Shown: positions 30,858-42,257, numbered from the stretch's first letter. The stretch: DNA of 64,000 bases from Rhododendron vialii (GCF_030253575.1 NC_080566.1:11231501-11295500), one strand, 5' to 3'. The notes: generated by a model not told the origin, from the letters alone. A program made the numbers and translations.

Positions 30858-31144
30858 TTTTCGTTTTTGTACGAAATCCCTTCCCCGCCCCCCGTTCCCT
30901 TCTTTCATCCGGTCGCCGCAACTTCGGCTCATGCCGTCCGTATCTTCCCGGAGAGTTTTCGCAGCGATTTTTCCAGCTTCGAGCCAAAATAGCCCCGTCA
31001 GCGGGCACGTTCGGCCGCAGCCATCCCTCCAACGGGATACGGGGTCCGGCCGGCGAGACGTGGCCAAGAAAGACAGAGATAGAGGGAGCGGTGCCCGACG
31101 GGGCAGAAAAATGTACCAAAAGAATTGAAAGCGGAGTGCCTATC

Positions 31145-31264
31145 GGGTGCGATCATACCAGCACTAATGCACCGGATCCCATCAGAACTCCGCAGTTAAG
31201 CGTGCTTGGGCGAGAGTAGTACTAGGATGGGTGACCCCCTGGGAAGTCCTCGTGTTGCACCCCT
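31145..31264 (+). rRNA. 5S rRNA: 5S rRNA, unit 78
   Basis: Consensus gene, 408-bp unit. Confidence 0.97.
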
Positions 31265-31552
31265 TTTTCGTTTTTGTACGAAATCCCTTCCCCGCCCCCC
31301 GTTCCCTTCTTTCATCCGGTCGCCGCAACTTCGGCTCATTCCGTCCGTATCTTCCCGGAGAGTTTTCGCAGCGATTTTTCGAGCTGCGAGCCAAAATAGC
31401 CCCCTTCAGCGGGCACTCTCGGCCGTAGCCATCCCTCCAACGGGATACGGGGTCCGGCCGGCGAGACGTGGCCAAGAAAGCCAGAGATAGAGCGAGCGGT
31501 GCCCGACGGGGCCGAAAAATGGACCAAAAGAATTGAAAGCGGAGTGCCTATC

Positions 31553-31672
31553 GGGTGCGATCATACCAGCACTAATGCACCGGATCCCATCAGAACTCCG
31601 CAGTTAAGCGTGCTTGGGCGAGAGTAGTACTAGGATGGGTGACCCCCTGGGAAGTCCTCGTGTTGCACCCCT
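31553..31672 (+). rRNA. 5S rRNA: 5S rRNA, unit 79
   Basis: Consensus gene; typical domain C spacer with AAAGACAGAG. Confidence 0.97.
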
Positions 31673-31959
31673 TTTTCGTTTTTGTACGAAATCCCTTCCC
31701 CGCCCCCCGTTCCCTTCTTTCATCCGGTCGCCGCAACTTCGGCTCATGCCGTCCGTATCTTCCCGGAGAGTTTTCGCAGCGATTTTTCCAGCTTCGAGCC
31801 AAAATAGCCCCGTCAGCGGGCACGTTCGGCCGCAGCCATCCCTCCAACGGGATACGGGGTCCGGCCGGCGAGACGTGGCCAAGAAAGACAGAGATAGAGC
31901 GAGCGGTGCCCGACGGGGCCGAAAAATGGACCAAAAGAATTGAAAGCGGAGTGCCTATC

Positions 31960-32079
31960 GGGTGCGATCATACCAGCACTAATGCACCGGATCCCATCAG
32001 AACTCCGCAGTTAAGCGTGCTTGGGCGAGAGTAGTACTAGGATGGGTGACCCCCTGGGAAGTCCTCGTGTTGCACCCCT
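31960..32079 (+). rRNA. 5S rRNA: 5S rRNA, unit 80
   Basis: Consensus gene; first TATCTTTCC spacer; ends AAAATGTACC. Confidence 0.97.
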
Positions 32080-32366
32080 TTTTCGTTTTTGTACGAAATC
32101 CCTTCCCCGCCCCCCGTTCCCTTCTTTCATCCGGTCGCCGCAACTTCGGCTCATGCCGTCCGTATCTTTCCGGAGAGTTTTCGCAGCGATTTTTCCAGCT
32201 TCGAGCCAAAATAGCCCCGTCAGCGGGCACGTTCGGCCGCAGCCATCCCTCCAACGGGATACGGGGTCCGGCCGGCGAGACGTGGCCAAGAAAGACAGAG
32301 ATAGAGGGAGCGGTGCCCGACGGGGCAGAAAAATGTACCAAAAGAATTGAAAGCGGAGTGCCTATC

Positions 32367-32486
32367 GGGTGCGATCATACCAGCACTAATGCACCGGATC
32401 CCATCAGAACTCCGCAGTTAAGCGTGCTTGGGCGAGAGTAGTACTAGGATGGGTGACCCCCTGGGAAGTCCTCGTGTTGCACCCCT
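32367..32486 (+). rRNA. 5S rRNA: 5S rRNA, unit 81
   Basis: Consensus gene; first T6-G-T5 terminator, with GAAATCTCTTCC. Confidence 0.97.
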
Positions 32487-32497
32487 TTTTTGTTTTT
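32486..32497 (+). terminator. Terminator with long first run, T6-G-T5 (unit 81)
   Basis: The CG between the runs has become TG, giving six T, G, five T. It occurs in units 81, 84, 87, 90, 93, 96, 112, 115, 118, 134, 136, 139, 145, 149, 154 and 157. The change is the one expected from deamination of a methylated CpG. Confidence 0.82.
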
Positions 32498-32773
32498 GTA
32501 CGAAATCTCTTCCCCGCCCCCCGTTCCCTTCTTTCATCCGGTCGCCGCAACTTCGGCTCATGCCGTCCGTATCTTCCCGGAGAGTTTTCGCAGCGATTTT
32601 TCCAGCTTCGAGCCAAAATAGCCCCGTCAGCGGGCACGTTCGGCCGCAGCCATCCCTCCAACGGGATACGGGGTCCGGCCGGCGAGACGTGGCCAAGAAA
32701 GCCAGAGATAGAGGGAGCGGTGCCCGACGGGGCCGAAAAATGGACCAAAAGAATTGAAAGCGGAGTGCCTATC

Positions 32774-32893
32774 GGGTGCGATCATAACAGCACTAATGCA
32801 CCGGATCCCATCAGAACTCCGCAGTTAAGCGTGCTTGGGCGAGAGTAGTACTAGGATGGGTGACCCCCTGGGAAGTCCTCGTGTTGCACCCCT
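32774..32893 (+). rRNA. 5S rRNA: 5S rRNA, unit 82
   Basis: C14A, first of 20 such genes. Confidence 0.95.
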
Positions 32894-33180
32894 TTTTCGT
32901 TTTTGTACGAAATCCCTTCCCCGCCCCCCGTTCCCTTCTTTCATCCGGTCGCCGCAACTTCGGCTCATGCCGTCCGTATCTTCCCGGAGAGTTTTCGCAG
33001 CGATTTTTCCAGCTTCGAGCCAAAATAGCCCCGTCAGCGGGCACGTTCGGCCGCAGCCATCCCTCCAACGGGATACGGGGTCCGGCCGGCGAGACGTGGC
33101 CAAGAAAGCCAGAGATAGAGGGAGCGGTGCCCGACGGGGCCGAAAAATGGACCAAAAGAATTGAAAGCGGAGTGCCTATC

Positions 33181-33300
33181 GGGTGCGATCATAACAGCAC
33201 TAATGCACCGGATCCCATCAGAACTCCGCAGTTAAGCGTGCTTGGGCGAGAGTAGTACTAGGATGGGTGACCCCCTGGGAAGTCCTCGTGTTGCACCCCT
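33181..33300 (+). rRNA. 5S rRNA: 5S rRNA, unit 83
   Basis: C14A; TATCTTTCC spacer. Confidence 0.95.
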
Positions 33301-33587
33301 TTTTCGTTTTTGTACGAAATCCCTTCCCCGCCCCCCGTTCCCTTCTTTCATCCGGTCGCCGCAACTTCGGCTCATGCCGTCCGTATCTTTCCGGAGAGTT
33401 TTCGCAGCGATTTTTCCAGCTTCGAGCCAAAATAGCCCCGTCAGCGGGCACGTTCGGCCGCAGCCATCCCTCCAACGGGATACGGGGTCCGGCCGGCGAG
33501 ACGTGGCCAAGAAAGACAGAGATAGAGGGAGCGGTGCCCGACGGGGCAGAAAAATGTACCAAAAGAATTGAAAGCGGAGTGCCTATC

Positions 33588-33707
33588 GGGTGCGATCATA
33601 CCAGCACTAATGCACCGGATCCCATCAGAACTCCGCAGTTAAGCGTGCTTGGGCGAGAGTAGTACTAGGATGGGTGACCCCCTGGGAAGTCCTCGTGTTG
33701 CACCCCT
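33588..33707 (+). rRNA. 5S rRNA: 5S rRNA, unit 84
   Basis: Consensus gene; T6-G-T5 terminator. Confidence 0.97.
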
Positions 33708-33994
33708 TTTTTGTTTTTGTACGAAATCTCTTCCCCGCCCCCCGTTCCCTTCTTTCATCCGGTCGCCGCAACTTCGGCTCATGCCGTCCGTATCTTCCCG
33801 GAGAGTTTTCGCAGCGATTTTTCCAGCTTCGAGCCAAAATAGCCCCGTCAGCGGGCACGTTCGGCCGCAGCCATCCCTCCAACGGGATACGGGGTCCGGC
33901 CGGCGAGACGTGGCCAAGAAAGACAGAGATAGAGGGAGCGGTGCCCGACGGGGCAGAAAAATGTACCAAAAGAATTGAAAGCGGAGTGCCTATC

Positions 33995-34114
33995 GGGTGC
34001 GATCATACCAGCACTAATGCACCGGATCCCATCAGAACTCCGCAGTTAAGCGTGCTTGGGCGAGAGTAGTACTAGGATGGGTGACCCCCTGGGAAGTCCT
34101 CGTGTTGCACCCCT
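33995..34114 (+). rRNA. 5S rRNA: 5S rRNA, unit 85
   Basis: Consensus gene, 408-bp unit. Confidence 0.97.
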
Positions 34115-34402
34115 TTTTCGTTTTTGTACGAAATCCCTTCCCCGCCCCCCGTTCCCTTCTTTCATCCGGTCGCCGCAACTTCGGCTCATTCCGTCCGTAT
34201 CTTCCCGGAGAGTTTTCGCAGCGATTTTTCGAGCTGCGAGCCAAAATAGCCCCCTTCAGCGGGCACTCTCGGCCGTAGCCATCCCTCCAACGGGATACGG
34301 GGTCCGGCCGGCGAGACGTGGCCAAGAAAGCCAGAGATAGAGCGAGCAGTGCCCGACGGGGCAGAAAAATGGACCAAAAGAATTGAAAGCGGAGTGCCTA
34401 TC

Positions 34403-34522
34403 GGGTGCGATCATACCAGCACTAATGCACCGGATCCCATCAGAACTCCGCAGTTAAGCGTGCTTGGGCGAGAGTAGTACTAGGATGGGTGACCCCCTGG
34501 GAAGTCCTCGTGTTGCACCCCT
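34403..34522 (+). rRNA. 5S rRNA: 5S rRNA, unit 86
   Basis: Consensus gene; TATCTTTCC spacer. Confidence 0.97.
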
Positions 34523-34809
34523 TTTTCGTTTTTGTACGAAATCCCTTCCCCGCCCCCCGTTCCCTTCTTTCATCCGGTCGCCGCAACTTCGGCTCATGCC
34601 GTCCGTATCTTTCCGGAGAGTTTTCGCAGCGATTTTTCCAGCTTCGAGCCAAAATAGCCCCGTCAGCGGGCACGTTCGGCCGCAGCCATCCCTCCAACGG
34701 GATACGGGGTCCGGCCGGCGAGACGTGGCCAAGAAAGACAGAGATAGAGGGAGCGGTGCCCGACGGGGCAGAAAAATGTACCAAAAGAATTGAAAGCGGA
34801 GTGCCTATC

Positions 34810-34929
34810 GGGTGCGATCATACCAGCACTAATGCACCGGATCCCATCAGAACTCCGCAGTTAAGCGTGCTTGGGCGAGAGTAGTACTAGGATGGGTGAC
34901 CCCCTGGGAAGTCCTCGTGTTGCACCCCT
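34810..34929 (+). rRNA. 5S rRNA: 5S rRNA, unit 87
   Basis: Consensus gene; T6-G-T5 terminator. Confidence 0.97.
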
Positions 34930-35216
34930 TTTTTGTTTTTGTACGAAATCTCTTCCCCGCCCCCCGTTCCCTTCTTTCATCCGGTCGCCGCAACTTCGGC
35001 TCATGCCGTCCGTATCTTCCCGGAGAGTTTTCGCAGCGATTTTTCCAGCTTCGAGCCAAAATAGCCCCGTCAGCGGGCACGTTCGGCCGCAGCCATCCCT
35101 CCAACGGGATACGGGGTCCGGCCGGCGAGACGTGGCCAAGAAAGCCAGAGATAGAGCGAGCAGTGCCCGACGGGGCCGAAAAATGGACCAAAAGAATTGA
35201 AAGCGGAGTGCCTTTC

Positions 35217-35336
35217 GGGTGCGATCATACCAGCACTAATGCACCGGATCCCATCAGAACTCCGCAGTTAAGCGTGCTTGGGCGAGAGTAGTACTAGGAT
35301 GGGTGACCCCCTGGGAAGTCCTCGTGTTGCACCCCT
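35217..35336 (+). rRNA. 5S rRNA: 5S rRNA, unit 88
   Basis: Consensus gene with T at -3 (CCTTTC flank); private ACGGAATACG in the spacer. Confidence 0.96.
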
Positions 35337-35623
35337 TTTTCGTTTTTGTACGAAATCCCTTCCCCGCCCCCCGTTCCCTTCTTTCATCCGGTCGCCGCAA
35401 CTTCGGCTCATGCCGTCCGTATCTTCCCGGAGAGTTTTCGCAGCGATTTTTCCAGCTTCGAGCCAAAATAGCCCCGTCAGCGGGCACGTTCGGCCGCAGC
35501 CATCCCTCCAACGGAATACGGGGTCCGGCCGGCGAGACGTGGCCAAGAAAGACAGAGATAGAGGGAGCGGTGCCCGACGGGGCAGAAAAATGTACCAAAA
35601 GAATTGAAAGCGGAGTGCCTATC

Positions 35624-35743
35624 GGGTGCGATCATACCAGCACTAATGCACCGGATCCCATCAGAACTCCGCAGTTAAGCGTGCTTGGGCGAGAGTAGTA
35701 CTAGGATGGGTGACCCCCTGGGAAGTCCTCGTGTTGCACCCCT
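35624..35743 (+). rRNA. 5S rRNA: 5S rRNA, unit 89
   Basis: Consensus gene; TATCTTTCC spacer. Confidence 0.97.
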
Positions 35744-36030
35744 TTTTCGTTTTTGTACGAAATCCCTTCCCCGCCCCCCGTTCCCTTCTTTCATCCGGTC
35801 GCCGCAACTTCGGCTCATGCCGTCCGTATCTTTCCGGAGAGTTTTCGCAGCGATTTTTCCAGCTTCGAGCCAAAATAGCCCCGTCAGCGGGCACGTTCGG
35901 CCGCAGCCATCCCTCCAACGGGATACGGGGTCCGGCCGGCGAGACGTGGCCAAGAAAGACAGAGATAGAGGGAGCGGTGCCCGACGGGGCAGAAAAATGT
36001 ACCAAAAGAATTGAAAGCGGAGTGCCTATC

Positions 36031-36150
36031 GGGTGCGATCATACCAGCACTAATGCACCGGATCCCATCAGAACTCCGCAGTTAAGCGTGCTTGGGCGAG
36101 AGTAGTACTAGGATGGGTGACCCCCTGGGAAGTCCTCGTGTTGCACCCCT
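36031..36150 (+). rRNA. 5S rRNA: 5S rRNA, unit 90
   Basis: Consensus gene; T6-G-T5; private CAACTTTGGC in the spacer. Confidence 0.97.
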
Positions 36151-36437
36151 TTTTTGTTTTTGTACGAAATCTCTTCCCCGCCCCCCGTTCCCTTCTTTCA
36201 TCCGGTCGCCGCAACTTTGGCTCATGCCGTCCGTATCTTCCCGGAGAGTTTTCGCAGCGATTTTTCCAGCTTCGAGCCAAAATAGCCCCGTCAGCGGGCA
36301 CGTTCGGCCGCAGCCATCCCTCCAACGGGATACGGGGTCCGGCCGGCGAGACGTGGCCAAGAAAGACAGAGATAGAGGGAGCGGTGCCCGACGGGGCAGA
36401 AAAATGTACCAAAAGAATTGAAAGCGGAGTGCCTATC

Positions 36438-36557
36438 GGGTGCGATCATACCAGCACTAATGCACCGGATCCCATCAGAACTCCGCAGTTAAGCGTGCTT
36501 GGGCGAGAGTAGTACTAGGATGGGTGACCCCCTGGGAAGTCCTCGTGTTGCACCCCT
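36438..36557 (+). rRNA. 5S rRNA: 5S rRNA, unit 91
   Basis: Consensus gene, 408-bp unit; last before the 22-unit block. Confidence 0.97.
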
Positions 36558-36845
36558 TTTTCGTTTTTGTACGAAATCCCTTCCCCGCCCCCCGTTCCCT
36601 TCTTTCATCCGGTCGCCGCAACTTCGGCTCATTCCGTCCGTATCTTCCCGGAGAGTTTTCGCAGCGATTTTTCGAGCTGCGAGCCAAAATAGCCCCCTTC
36701 AGCGGGCACTCTCGGCCGTAGCCATCCCTCCAACGGGATACGGGGTCCGGCCGGCGAGACGTGGCCAAGAAAGCCAGAGATAGAGCGAGCAGTGCCCGAC
36801 GGGGCAGAAAAATGGACCAAAAGAATTGAAAGCGGAGTGCCTATC

Positions 36846-36965
36846 GGGTGCGATCATACCAGCACTAATGCACCGGATCCCATCAGAACTCCGCAGTTAA
36901 GCGTGCTTGGGCGAGAGTAGTACTAGGATGGGTGACCCCCTGGGAAGTCCTCGTGTTGCACCCCT
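36846..36965 (+). rRNA. 5S rRNA: 5S rRNA, unit 92
   Basis: Consensus gene; TATCTTTCC spacer. Block place 1. Confidence 0.97.
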
Positions 36966-37252
36966 TTTTCGTTTTTGTACGAAATCCCTTCCCCGCCCCC
37001 CGTTCCCTTCTTTCATCCGGTCGCCGCAACTTCGGCTCATGCCGTCCGTATCTTTCCGGAGAGTTTTCGCAGCGATTTTTCCAGCTTCGAGCCAAAATAG
37101 CCCCGTCAGCGGGCACGTTCGGCCGCAGCCATCCCTCCAACGGGATACGGGGTCCGGCCGGCGAGACGTGGCCAAGAAAGACAGAGATAGAGGGAGCGGT
37201 GCCCGACGGGGCAGAAAAATGTACCAAAAGAATTGAAAGCGGAGTGCCTATC

Positions 37253-37372
37253 GGGTGCGATCATACCAGCACTAATGCACCGGATCCCATCAGAACTCCG
37301 CAGTTAAGCGTGCTTGGGCGAGAGTAGTACTAGGATGGGTGACCCCCTGGGAAGTCCTCGTGTTGCACCCCT
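37253..37372 (+). rRNA. 5S rRNA: 5S rRNA, unit 93
   Basis: Consensus gene; T6-G-T5. Block place 2. Confidence 0.97.
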
Positions 37373-37659
37373 TTTTTGTTTTTGTACGAAATCTCTTCCC
37401 CGCCCCCCGTTCCCTTCTTTCATCCGGTCGCCGCAACTTCGGCTCATGCCGTCCGTATCTTCCCGGAGAGTTTTCGCAGCGATTTTTCCAGCTTCGAGCC
37501 AAAATAGCCCCGTCAGCGGGCACGTTCGGCCGCAGCCATCCCTCCAACGGGATACGGGGTCCGGCCGGCGAGACGTGGCCAAGAAAGACAGAGATAGAGG
37601 GAGCGGTGCCCGACGGGGCAGAAAAATGTACCAAAAGAATTGAAAGCGGAGTGCCTATC

Positions 37660-37779
37660 GGGTGCGATCATACCAGCACTAATGCACCGGATCCCATCAG
37701 AACTCCGCAGTTAAGCGTGCTTGGGCGAGAGTAGTACTAGGATGGGTGACCCCCTGGGAAGTCCTCGTGTTGCACCCCT
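37660..37779 (+). rRNA. 5S rRNA: 5S rRNA, unit 94
   Basis: Consensus gene, 408-bp unit. Block place 3. Confidence 0.97.
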
Positions 37780-38067
37780 TTTTCGTTTTTGTACGAAATC
37801 CCTTCCCCGCCCCCCGTTCCCTTCTTTCATCCGGTCGCCGCAACTTCGGCTCATTCCGTCCGTATCTTCCCGGAGAGTTTTCGCAGCGATTTTTCGAGCT
37901 GCGAGCCAAAATAGCCCCCTTCAGCGGGCACTCTCGGCCGTAGCCATCCCTCCAACGGGATACGGGGTCCGGCCGGCGAGACGTGGCCAAGAAAGCCAGA
38001 GATAGAGCGAGCAGTGCCCGACGGGGCAGAAAAATGGACCAAAAGAATTGAAAGCGGAGTGCCTATC

Positions 38068-38187
38068 GGGTGCGATCATACCAGCACTAATGCACCGGAT
38101 CCCATCAGAACTCCGCAGTTAAGCGTGCTTGGGCGAGAGTAGTACTAGGATGGGTGACCCCCTGGGAAGTCCTCGTGTTGCACCCCT
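38068..38187 (+). rRNA. 5S rRNA: 5S rRNA, unit 95
   Basis: Consensus gene; TATCTTTCC spacer. Block place 4. Confidence 0.97.
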
Positions 38188-38474
38188 TTTTCGTTTTTGT
38201 ACGAAATCCCTTCCCCGCCCCCCGTTCCCTTCTTTCATCCGGTCGCCGCAACTTCGGCTCATGCCGTCCGTATCTTTCCGGAGAGTTTTCGCAGCGATTT
38301 TTCCAGCTTCGAGCCAAAATAGCCCCGTCAGCGGGCACGTTCGGCCGCAGCCATCCCTCCAACGGGATACGGGGTCCGGCCGGCGAGACGTGGCCAAGAA
38401 AGACAGAGATAGAGGGAGCGGTGCCCGACGGGGCAGAAAAATGTACCAAAAGAATTGAAAGCGGAGTGCCTATC

Positions 38475-38594
38475 GGGTGCGATCATACCAGCACTAATGC
38501 ACCGGATCCCATCAGAACTCCGCAGTTAAGCGTGCTTGGGCGAGAGTAGTACTAGGATGGGTGACCCCCTGGGAAGTCCTCGTGTTGCACCCCT
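38475..38594 (+). rRNA. 5S rRNA: 5S rRNA, unit 96
   Basis: Consensus gene; T6-G-T5. Block place 5. Confidence 0.97.
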
Positions 38595-38881
38595 TTTTTG
38601 TTTTTGTACGAAATCTCTTCCCCGCCCCCCGTTCCCTTCTTTCATCCGGTCGCCGCAACTTCGGCTCATGCCGTCCGTATCTTCCCGGAGAGTTTTCGCA
38701 GCGATTTTTCCAGCTTCGAGCCAAAATAGCCCCGTCAGCGGGCACGTTCGGCCGCAGCCATCCCTCCAACGGGATACGGGGTCCGGCCGGCGAGACGTGG
38801 CCAAGAAAGCCAGAGATAGAGCGAGCAGTGCCCGACGGGGCCGAAAAATGGACCAAAAGAATTGAAAGCGGAGTGCCTTTC

Positions 38882-39001
38882 GGGTGCGATCATACCAGCA
38901 CTAATGCACCGGATCCCATCAGAACTCCGCAGTTAAGCGTGCTTGGGCGAGAGTAGTACTAGGATGGGTGACCCCCTGGGAAGTCCTCGTGTTGCACCCC
39001 T
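38882..39001 (+). rRNA. 5S rRNA: 5S rRNA, unit 97
   Basis: Consensus gene, T at -3. Block place 6. Confidence 0.96.
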
Positions 39002-39288
39002 TTTTCGTTTTTGTACGAAATCCCTTCCCCGCCCCCCGTTCCCTTCTTTCATCCGGTCGCCGCAACTTCGGCTCATGCCGTCCGTATCTTCCCGGAGAGT
39101 TTTCGCAGCGATTTTTCCAGCTTCGAGCCAAAATAGCCCCGTCAGCGGGCACGTTCGGCCGCAGCCATCCCTCCAACGGGATACGGGGTCCGGCCGGCGA
39201 GACGTGGCCAAGAAAGACAGAGATAGAGGGAGCGGTGCCCGACGGGGCAGAAAAATGTACCAAAAGAATTGAAAGCGGAGTGCCTATC

Positions 39289-39408
39289 GGGTGCGATCAT
39301 ACCAGCACTAATGCACCGGATCCCATCAGAACTCCGCAGTTAAGCGTGCTTGGGCGAGAGTAGTACTAGGATGGGTGACCCCCTGGGAAGTCCTCGTGTT
39401 GCACCCCT
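39289..39408 (+). rRNA. 5S rRNA: 5S rRNA, unit 98
   Basis: Consensus gene; TATCTTTCC spacer. Block place 7. Confidence 0.97.
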
Positions 39409-39695
39409 TTTTCGTTTTTGTACGAAATCCCTTCCCCGCCCCCCGTTCCCTTCTTTCATCCGGTCGCCGCAACTTCGGCTCATGCCGTCCGTATCTTTCC
39501 GGAGAGTTTTCGCAGCGATTTTTCCAGCTTCGAGCCAAAATAGCCCCGTCAGCGGGCACGTTCGGCCGCAGCCATCCCTCCAACGGGATACGGGGTCCGG
39601 CCGGCGAGACGTGGCCAAGAAAGACAGAGATAGAGGGAGCGGTGCCCGACGGGGCAGAAAAATGTACCAAAAGAATTGAAAGCGGAGTGCCTATC

Positions 39696-39815
39696 GGGTG
39701 CGATCATACCAGCACTAATGCACCGGATCCCATCAGAACTCCGCAGTTAAGCGTGCTTGGGCGAGAGTAGTACTAGGATGGGTGACCCCCTGGGAAGTCC
39801 TCGTGTTGCACCCCT
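39696..39815 (+). rRNA. 5S rRNA: 5S rRNA, unit 99
   Basis: Consensus gene; GAAATCTCTTCC but normal terminator, so the two marks of unit 81 have separated. Block place 8. Confidence 0.97.
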
Positions 39816-40102
39816 TTTTCGTTTTTGTACGAAATCTCTTCCCCGCCCCCCGTTCCCTTCTTTCATCCGGTCGCCGCAACTTCGGCTCATGCCGTCCGTA
39901 TCTTCCCGGAGAGTTTTCGCAGCGATTTTTCCAGCTTCGAGCCAAAATAGCCCCGTCAGCGGGCACGTTCGGCCGCAGCCATCCCTCCAACGGGATACGG
40001 GGTCCGGCCGGCGAGACGTGGCCAAGAAAGCCAGAGATAGAGGGAGCGGTGCCCGACGGGGCCGAAAAATGGACCAAAAGAATTGAAAGCGGAGTGCCTA
40101 TC

Positions 40103-40222
40103 GGGTGCGATCATAACAGCACTAATGCACCGGATCCCATCAGAACTCCGCAGTTAAGCGTGCTTGGGCGAGAGTAGTACTAGGATGGGTGACCCCCTGG
40201 GAAGTCCTCGTGTTGCACCCCT
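40103..40222 (+). rRNA. 5S rRNA: 5S rRNA, unit 100
   Basis: C14A; spacer ACGTGGGCAAG. Block place 9. Confidence 0.95.
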
Positions 40223-40509
40223 TTTTCGTTTTTGTACGAAATCCCTTCCCCGCCCCCCGTTCCCTTCTTTCATCCGGTCGCCGCAACTTCGGCTCATGCC
40301 GTCCGTATCTTCCCGGAGAGTTTTCGCAGCGATTTTTCCAGCTTCGAGCCAAAATAGCCCCGTCAGCGGGCACGTTCGGCCGCAGCCATCCCTCCAACGG
40401 GATACGGGGTCCGGCCGGCGAGACGTGGGCAAGAAAGCCAGAGATAGAGGGAGCGGTGCCCGACGGGGCCGAAAAATGGACCAAAAGAATTGAAAGCGGA
40501 GTGCCTATC

Positions 40510-40629
40510 GGGTGCGATCATACCAGCACTAATGCACCGGATCCCATCAGAACTCCGCAGTTAAGCGTGCTTGGGCGAGAGTAGTACTAGGATGGGTGAC
40601 CCCCTGGGAAGTCCTCGTGTTGCACCCCT
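40510..40629 (+). rRNA. 5S rRNA: 5S rRNA, unit 101
   Basis: Consensus gene; GAAATCTC. Block place 10. Confidence 0.97.
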
Positions 40630-40916
40630 TTTTCGTTTTTGTACGAAATCTCTTCCCCGCCCCCCGTTCCCTTCTTTCATCCGGTCGCCGCAACTTCGGC
40701 TCATGCCGTCCGTATCTTCCCGGAGAGTTTTCGCAGCGATTTTTCCAGCTTCGAGCCAAAATAGCCCCGTCAGCGGGCACGTTCGGCCGCAGCCATCCCT
40801 CCAACGGGATACGGGGTCCGGCCGGCGAGACGTGGCCAAGAAAGCCAGAGATAGAGGGAGCGGTGCCCGACGGGGCAGAAAAATGGACCAAAAGAATTGA
40901 AAGCGGAGTGCCTATC

Positions 40917-41036
40917 GGGTGCGATCATAACAGCACTAATGCACCGGATCCCATCAGAACTCCGCAGTTAAGCGTGCTTGGGCGAGAGTAGTACTAGGAT
41001 GGGTGACCCCCTGGGAAGTCCTCGTGTTGCACCCCT
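40917..41036 (+). rRNA. 5S rRNA: 5S rRNA, unit 102
   Basis: C14A. Block place 11. Confidence 0.95.
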
Positions 41037-41323
41037 TTTTCGTTTTTGTACGAAATCCCTTCCCCGCCCCCCGTTCCCTTCTTTCATCCGGTCGCCGCAA
41101 CTTCGGCTCATGCCGTCCGTATCTTCCCGGAGAGTTTTCGCAGCGATTTTTCCAGCTTCGAGCCAAAATAGCCCCGTCAGCGGGCACGTTCGGCCGCAGC
41201 CATCCCTCCAACGGGATACGGGGTCCGGCCGGCGAGACGTGGCCAAGAAAGCCAGAGATAGAGCGAGCAGTGCCCGACGGGGCCGAAAAATGGACCAAAA
41301 GAATTGAAAGCGGAGTGCCTTTC

Positions 41324-41443
41324 GGGTGCGATCATACCAGCACTAATGCACCGGATCCCATCAGAACTCCGCAGTTAAGCGTGCTTGGGCGAGAGTAGTA
41401 CTAGGATGGGTGACCCCCTGGGAAGTCCTCGTGTTGCACCCCT
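41324..41443 (+). rRNA. 5S rRNA: 5S rRNA, unit 103
   Basis: Consensus gene, T at -3. Block place 12. Confidence 0.96.
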
Positions 41444-41730
41444 TTTTCGTTTTTGTACGAAATCCCTTCCCCGCCCCCCGTTCCCTTCTTTCATCCGGTC
41501 GCCGCAACTTCGGCTCATGCCGTCCGTATCTTCCCGGAGAGTTTTCGCAGCGATTTTTCCAGCTTCGAGCCAAAATAGCCCCGTCAGCGGGCACGTTCGG
41601 CCGCAGCCATCCCTCCAACGGGATACGGGGTCCGGCCGGCGAGACGTGGCCAAGAAAGACAGAGATAGAGGGAGCGGTGCCCGACGGGGCAGAAAAATGT
41701 ACCAAAAGAATTGAAAGCGGAGTGCCTATC

Positions 41731-41850
41731 GGGTGCGATCATACCAGCACTAATGCACCGGATCCCATCAGAACTCCGCAGTTAAGCGTGCTTGGGCGAG
41801 AGTAGTACTAGGATGGGTGACCCCCTGGGAAGTCCTCGTGTTGCACCCCT
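41731..41850 (+). rRNA. 5S rRNA: 5S rRNA, unit 104
   Basis: Consensus gene; same spacer as unit 103. Block place 13. Confidence 0.97.
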
Positions 41851-42137
41851 TTTTCGTTTTTGTACGAAATCCCTTCCCCGCCCCCCGTTCCCTTCTTTCA
41901 TCCGGTCGCCGCAACTTCGGCTCATGCCGTCCGTATCTTCCCGGAGAGTTTTCGCAGCGATTTTTCCAGCTTCGAGCCAAAATAGCCCCGTCAGCGGGCA
42001 CGTTCGGCCGCAGCCATCCCTCCAACGGGATACGGGGTCCGGCCGGCGAGACGTGGCCAAGAAAGACAGAGATAGAGGGAGCGGTGCCCGACGGGGCAGA
42101 AAAATGTACCAAAAGAATTGAAAGCGGAGTGCCTATC

Positions 42138-42257
42138 GGGTGCGATCATACCAGCACTAATGCACCGGATCCCATCAGAACTCCGCAGTTAAGCGTGCTT
42201 GGGCGAGAGTAGTACTAGGATGGGTGACCCCCTGGGAAGTCCTCGTGTTGCACCCCT
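42138..42257 (+). rRNA. 5S rRNA: 5S rRNA, unit 105
   Basis: Consensus gene; TATCTTTCC spacer. Block place 14. Confidence 0.97.

Larger units (their letters stand above)
14141..30932 (+). repeat. Domain B: mixed-length 5S block, units 36-77
   Basis: Starting in the spacer of unit 35 the GGCCAAGAAAGCC motif replaces GGCTGGGAAAGCC, and from unit 36 box A is canonical and -1 is C. Four spacer classes alternate. The 411 class has an extra TGC (TTCGCTGCAGCG) plus CCCCCTTCAGC; the 408 class has only the latter; the 407 class has neither; the 397 class lacks 10 bp in CAAGATAGAG. Several genes carry private substitutions (units 47-53 and their duplicates). The order of classes repeats as a 15-unit block. 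Confidence 0.93.
31960..39695 (+). repeat. 3-unit ladder, units 80-98
   Basis: The TATCTTTCCGG spacer marks units 80, 83, 86, 89, 92, 95 and 98, and the six-T terminator marks the next unit each time up to 96 (81, 84, 87, 90, 93, 96). Each step is 1,221 or 1,222 bp. This is a higher-order trimer within the 407-bp array. Confidence 0.88.
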
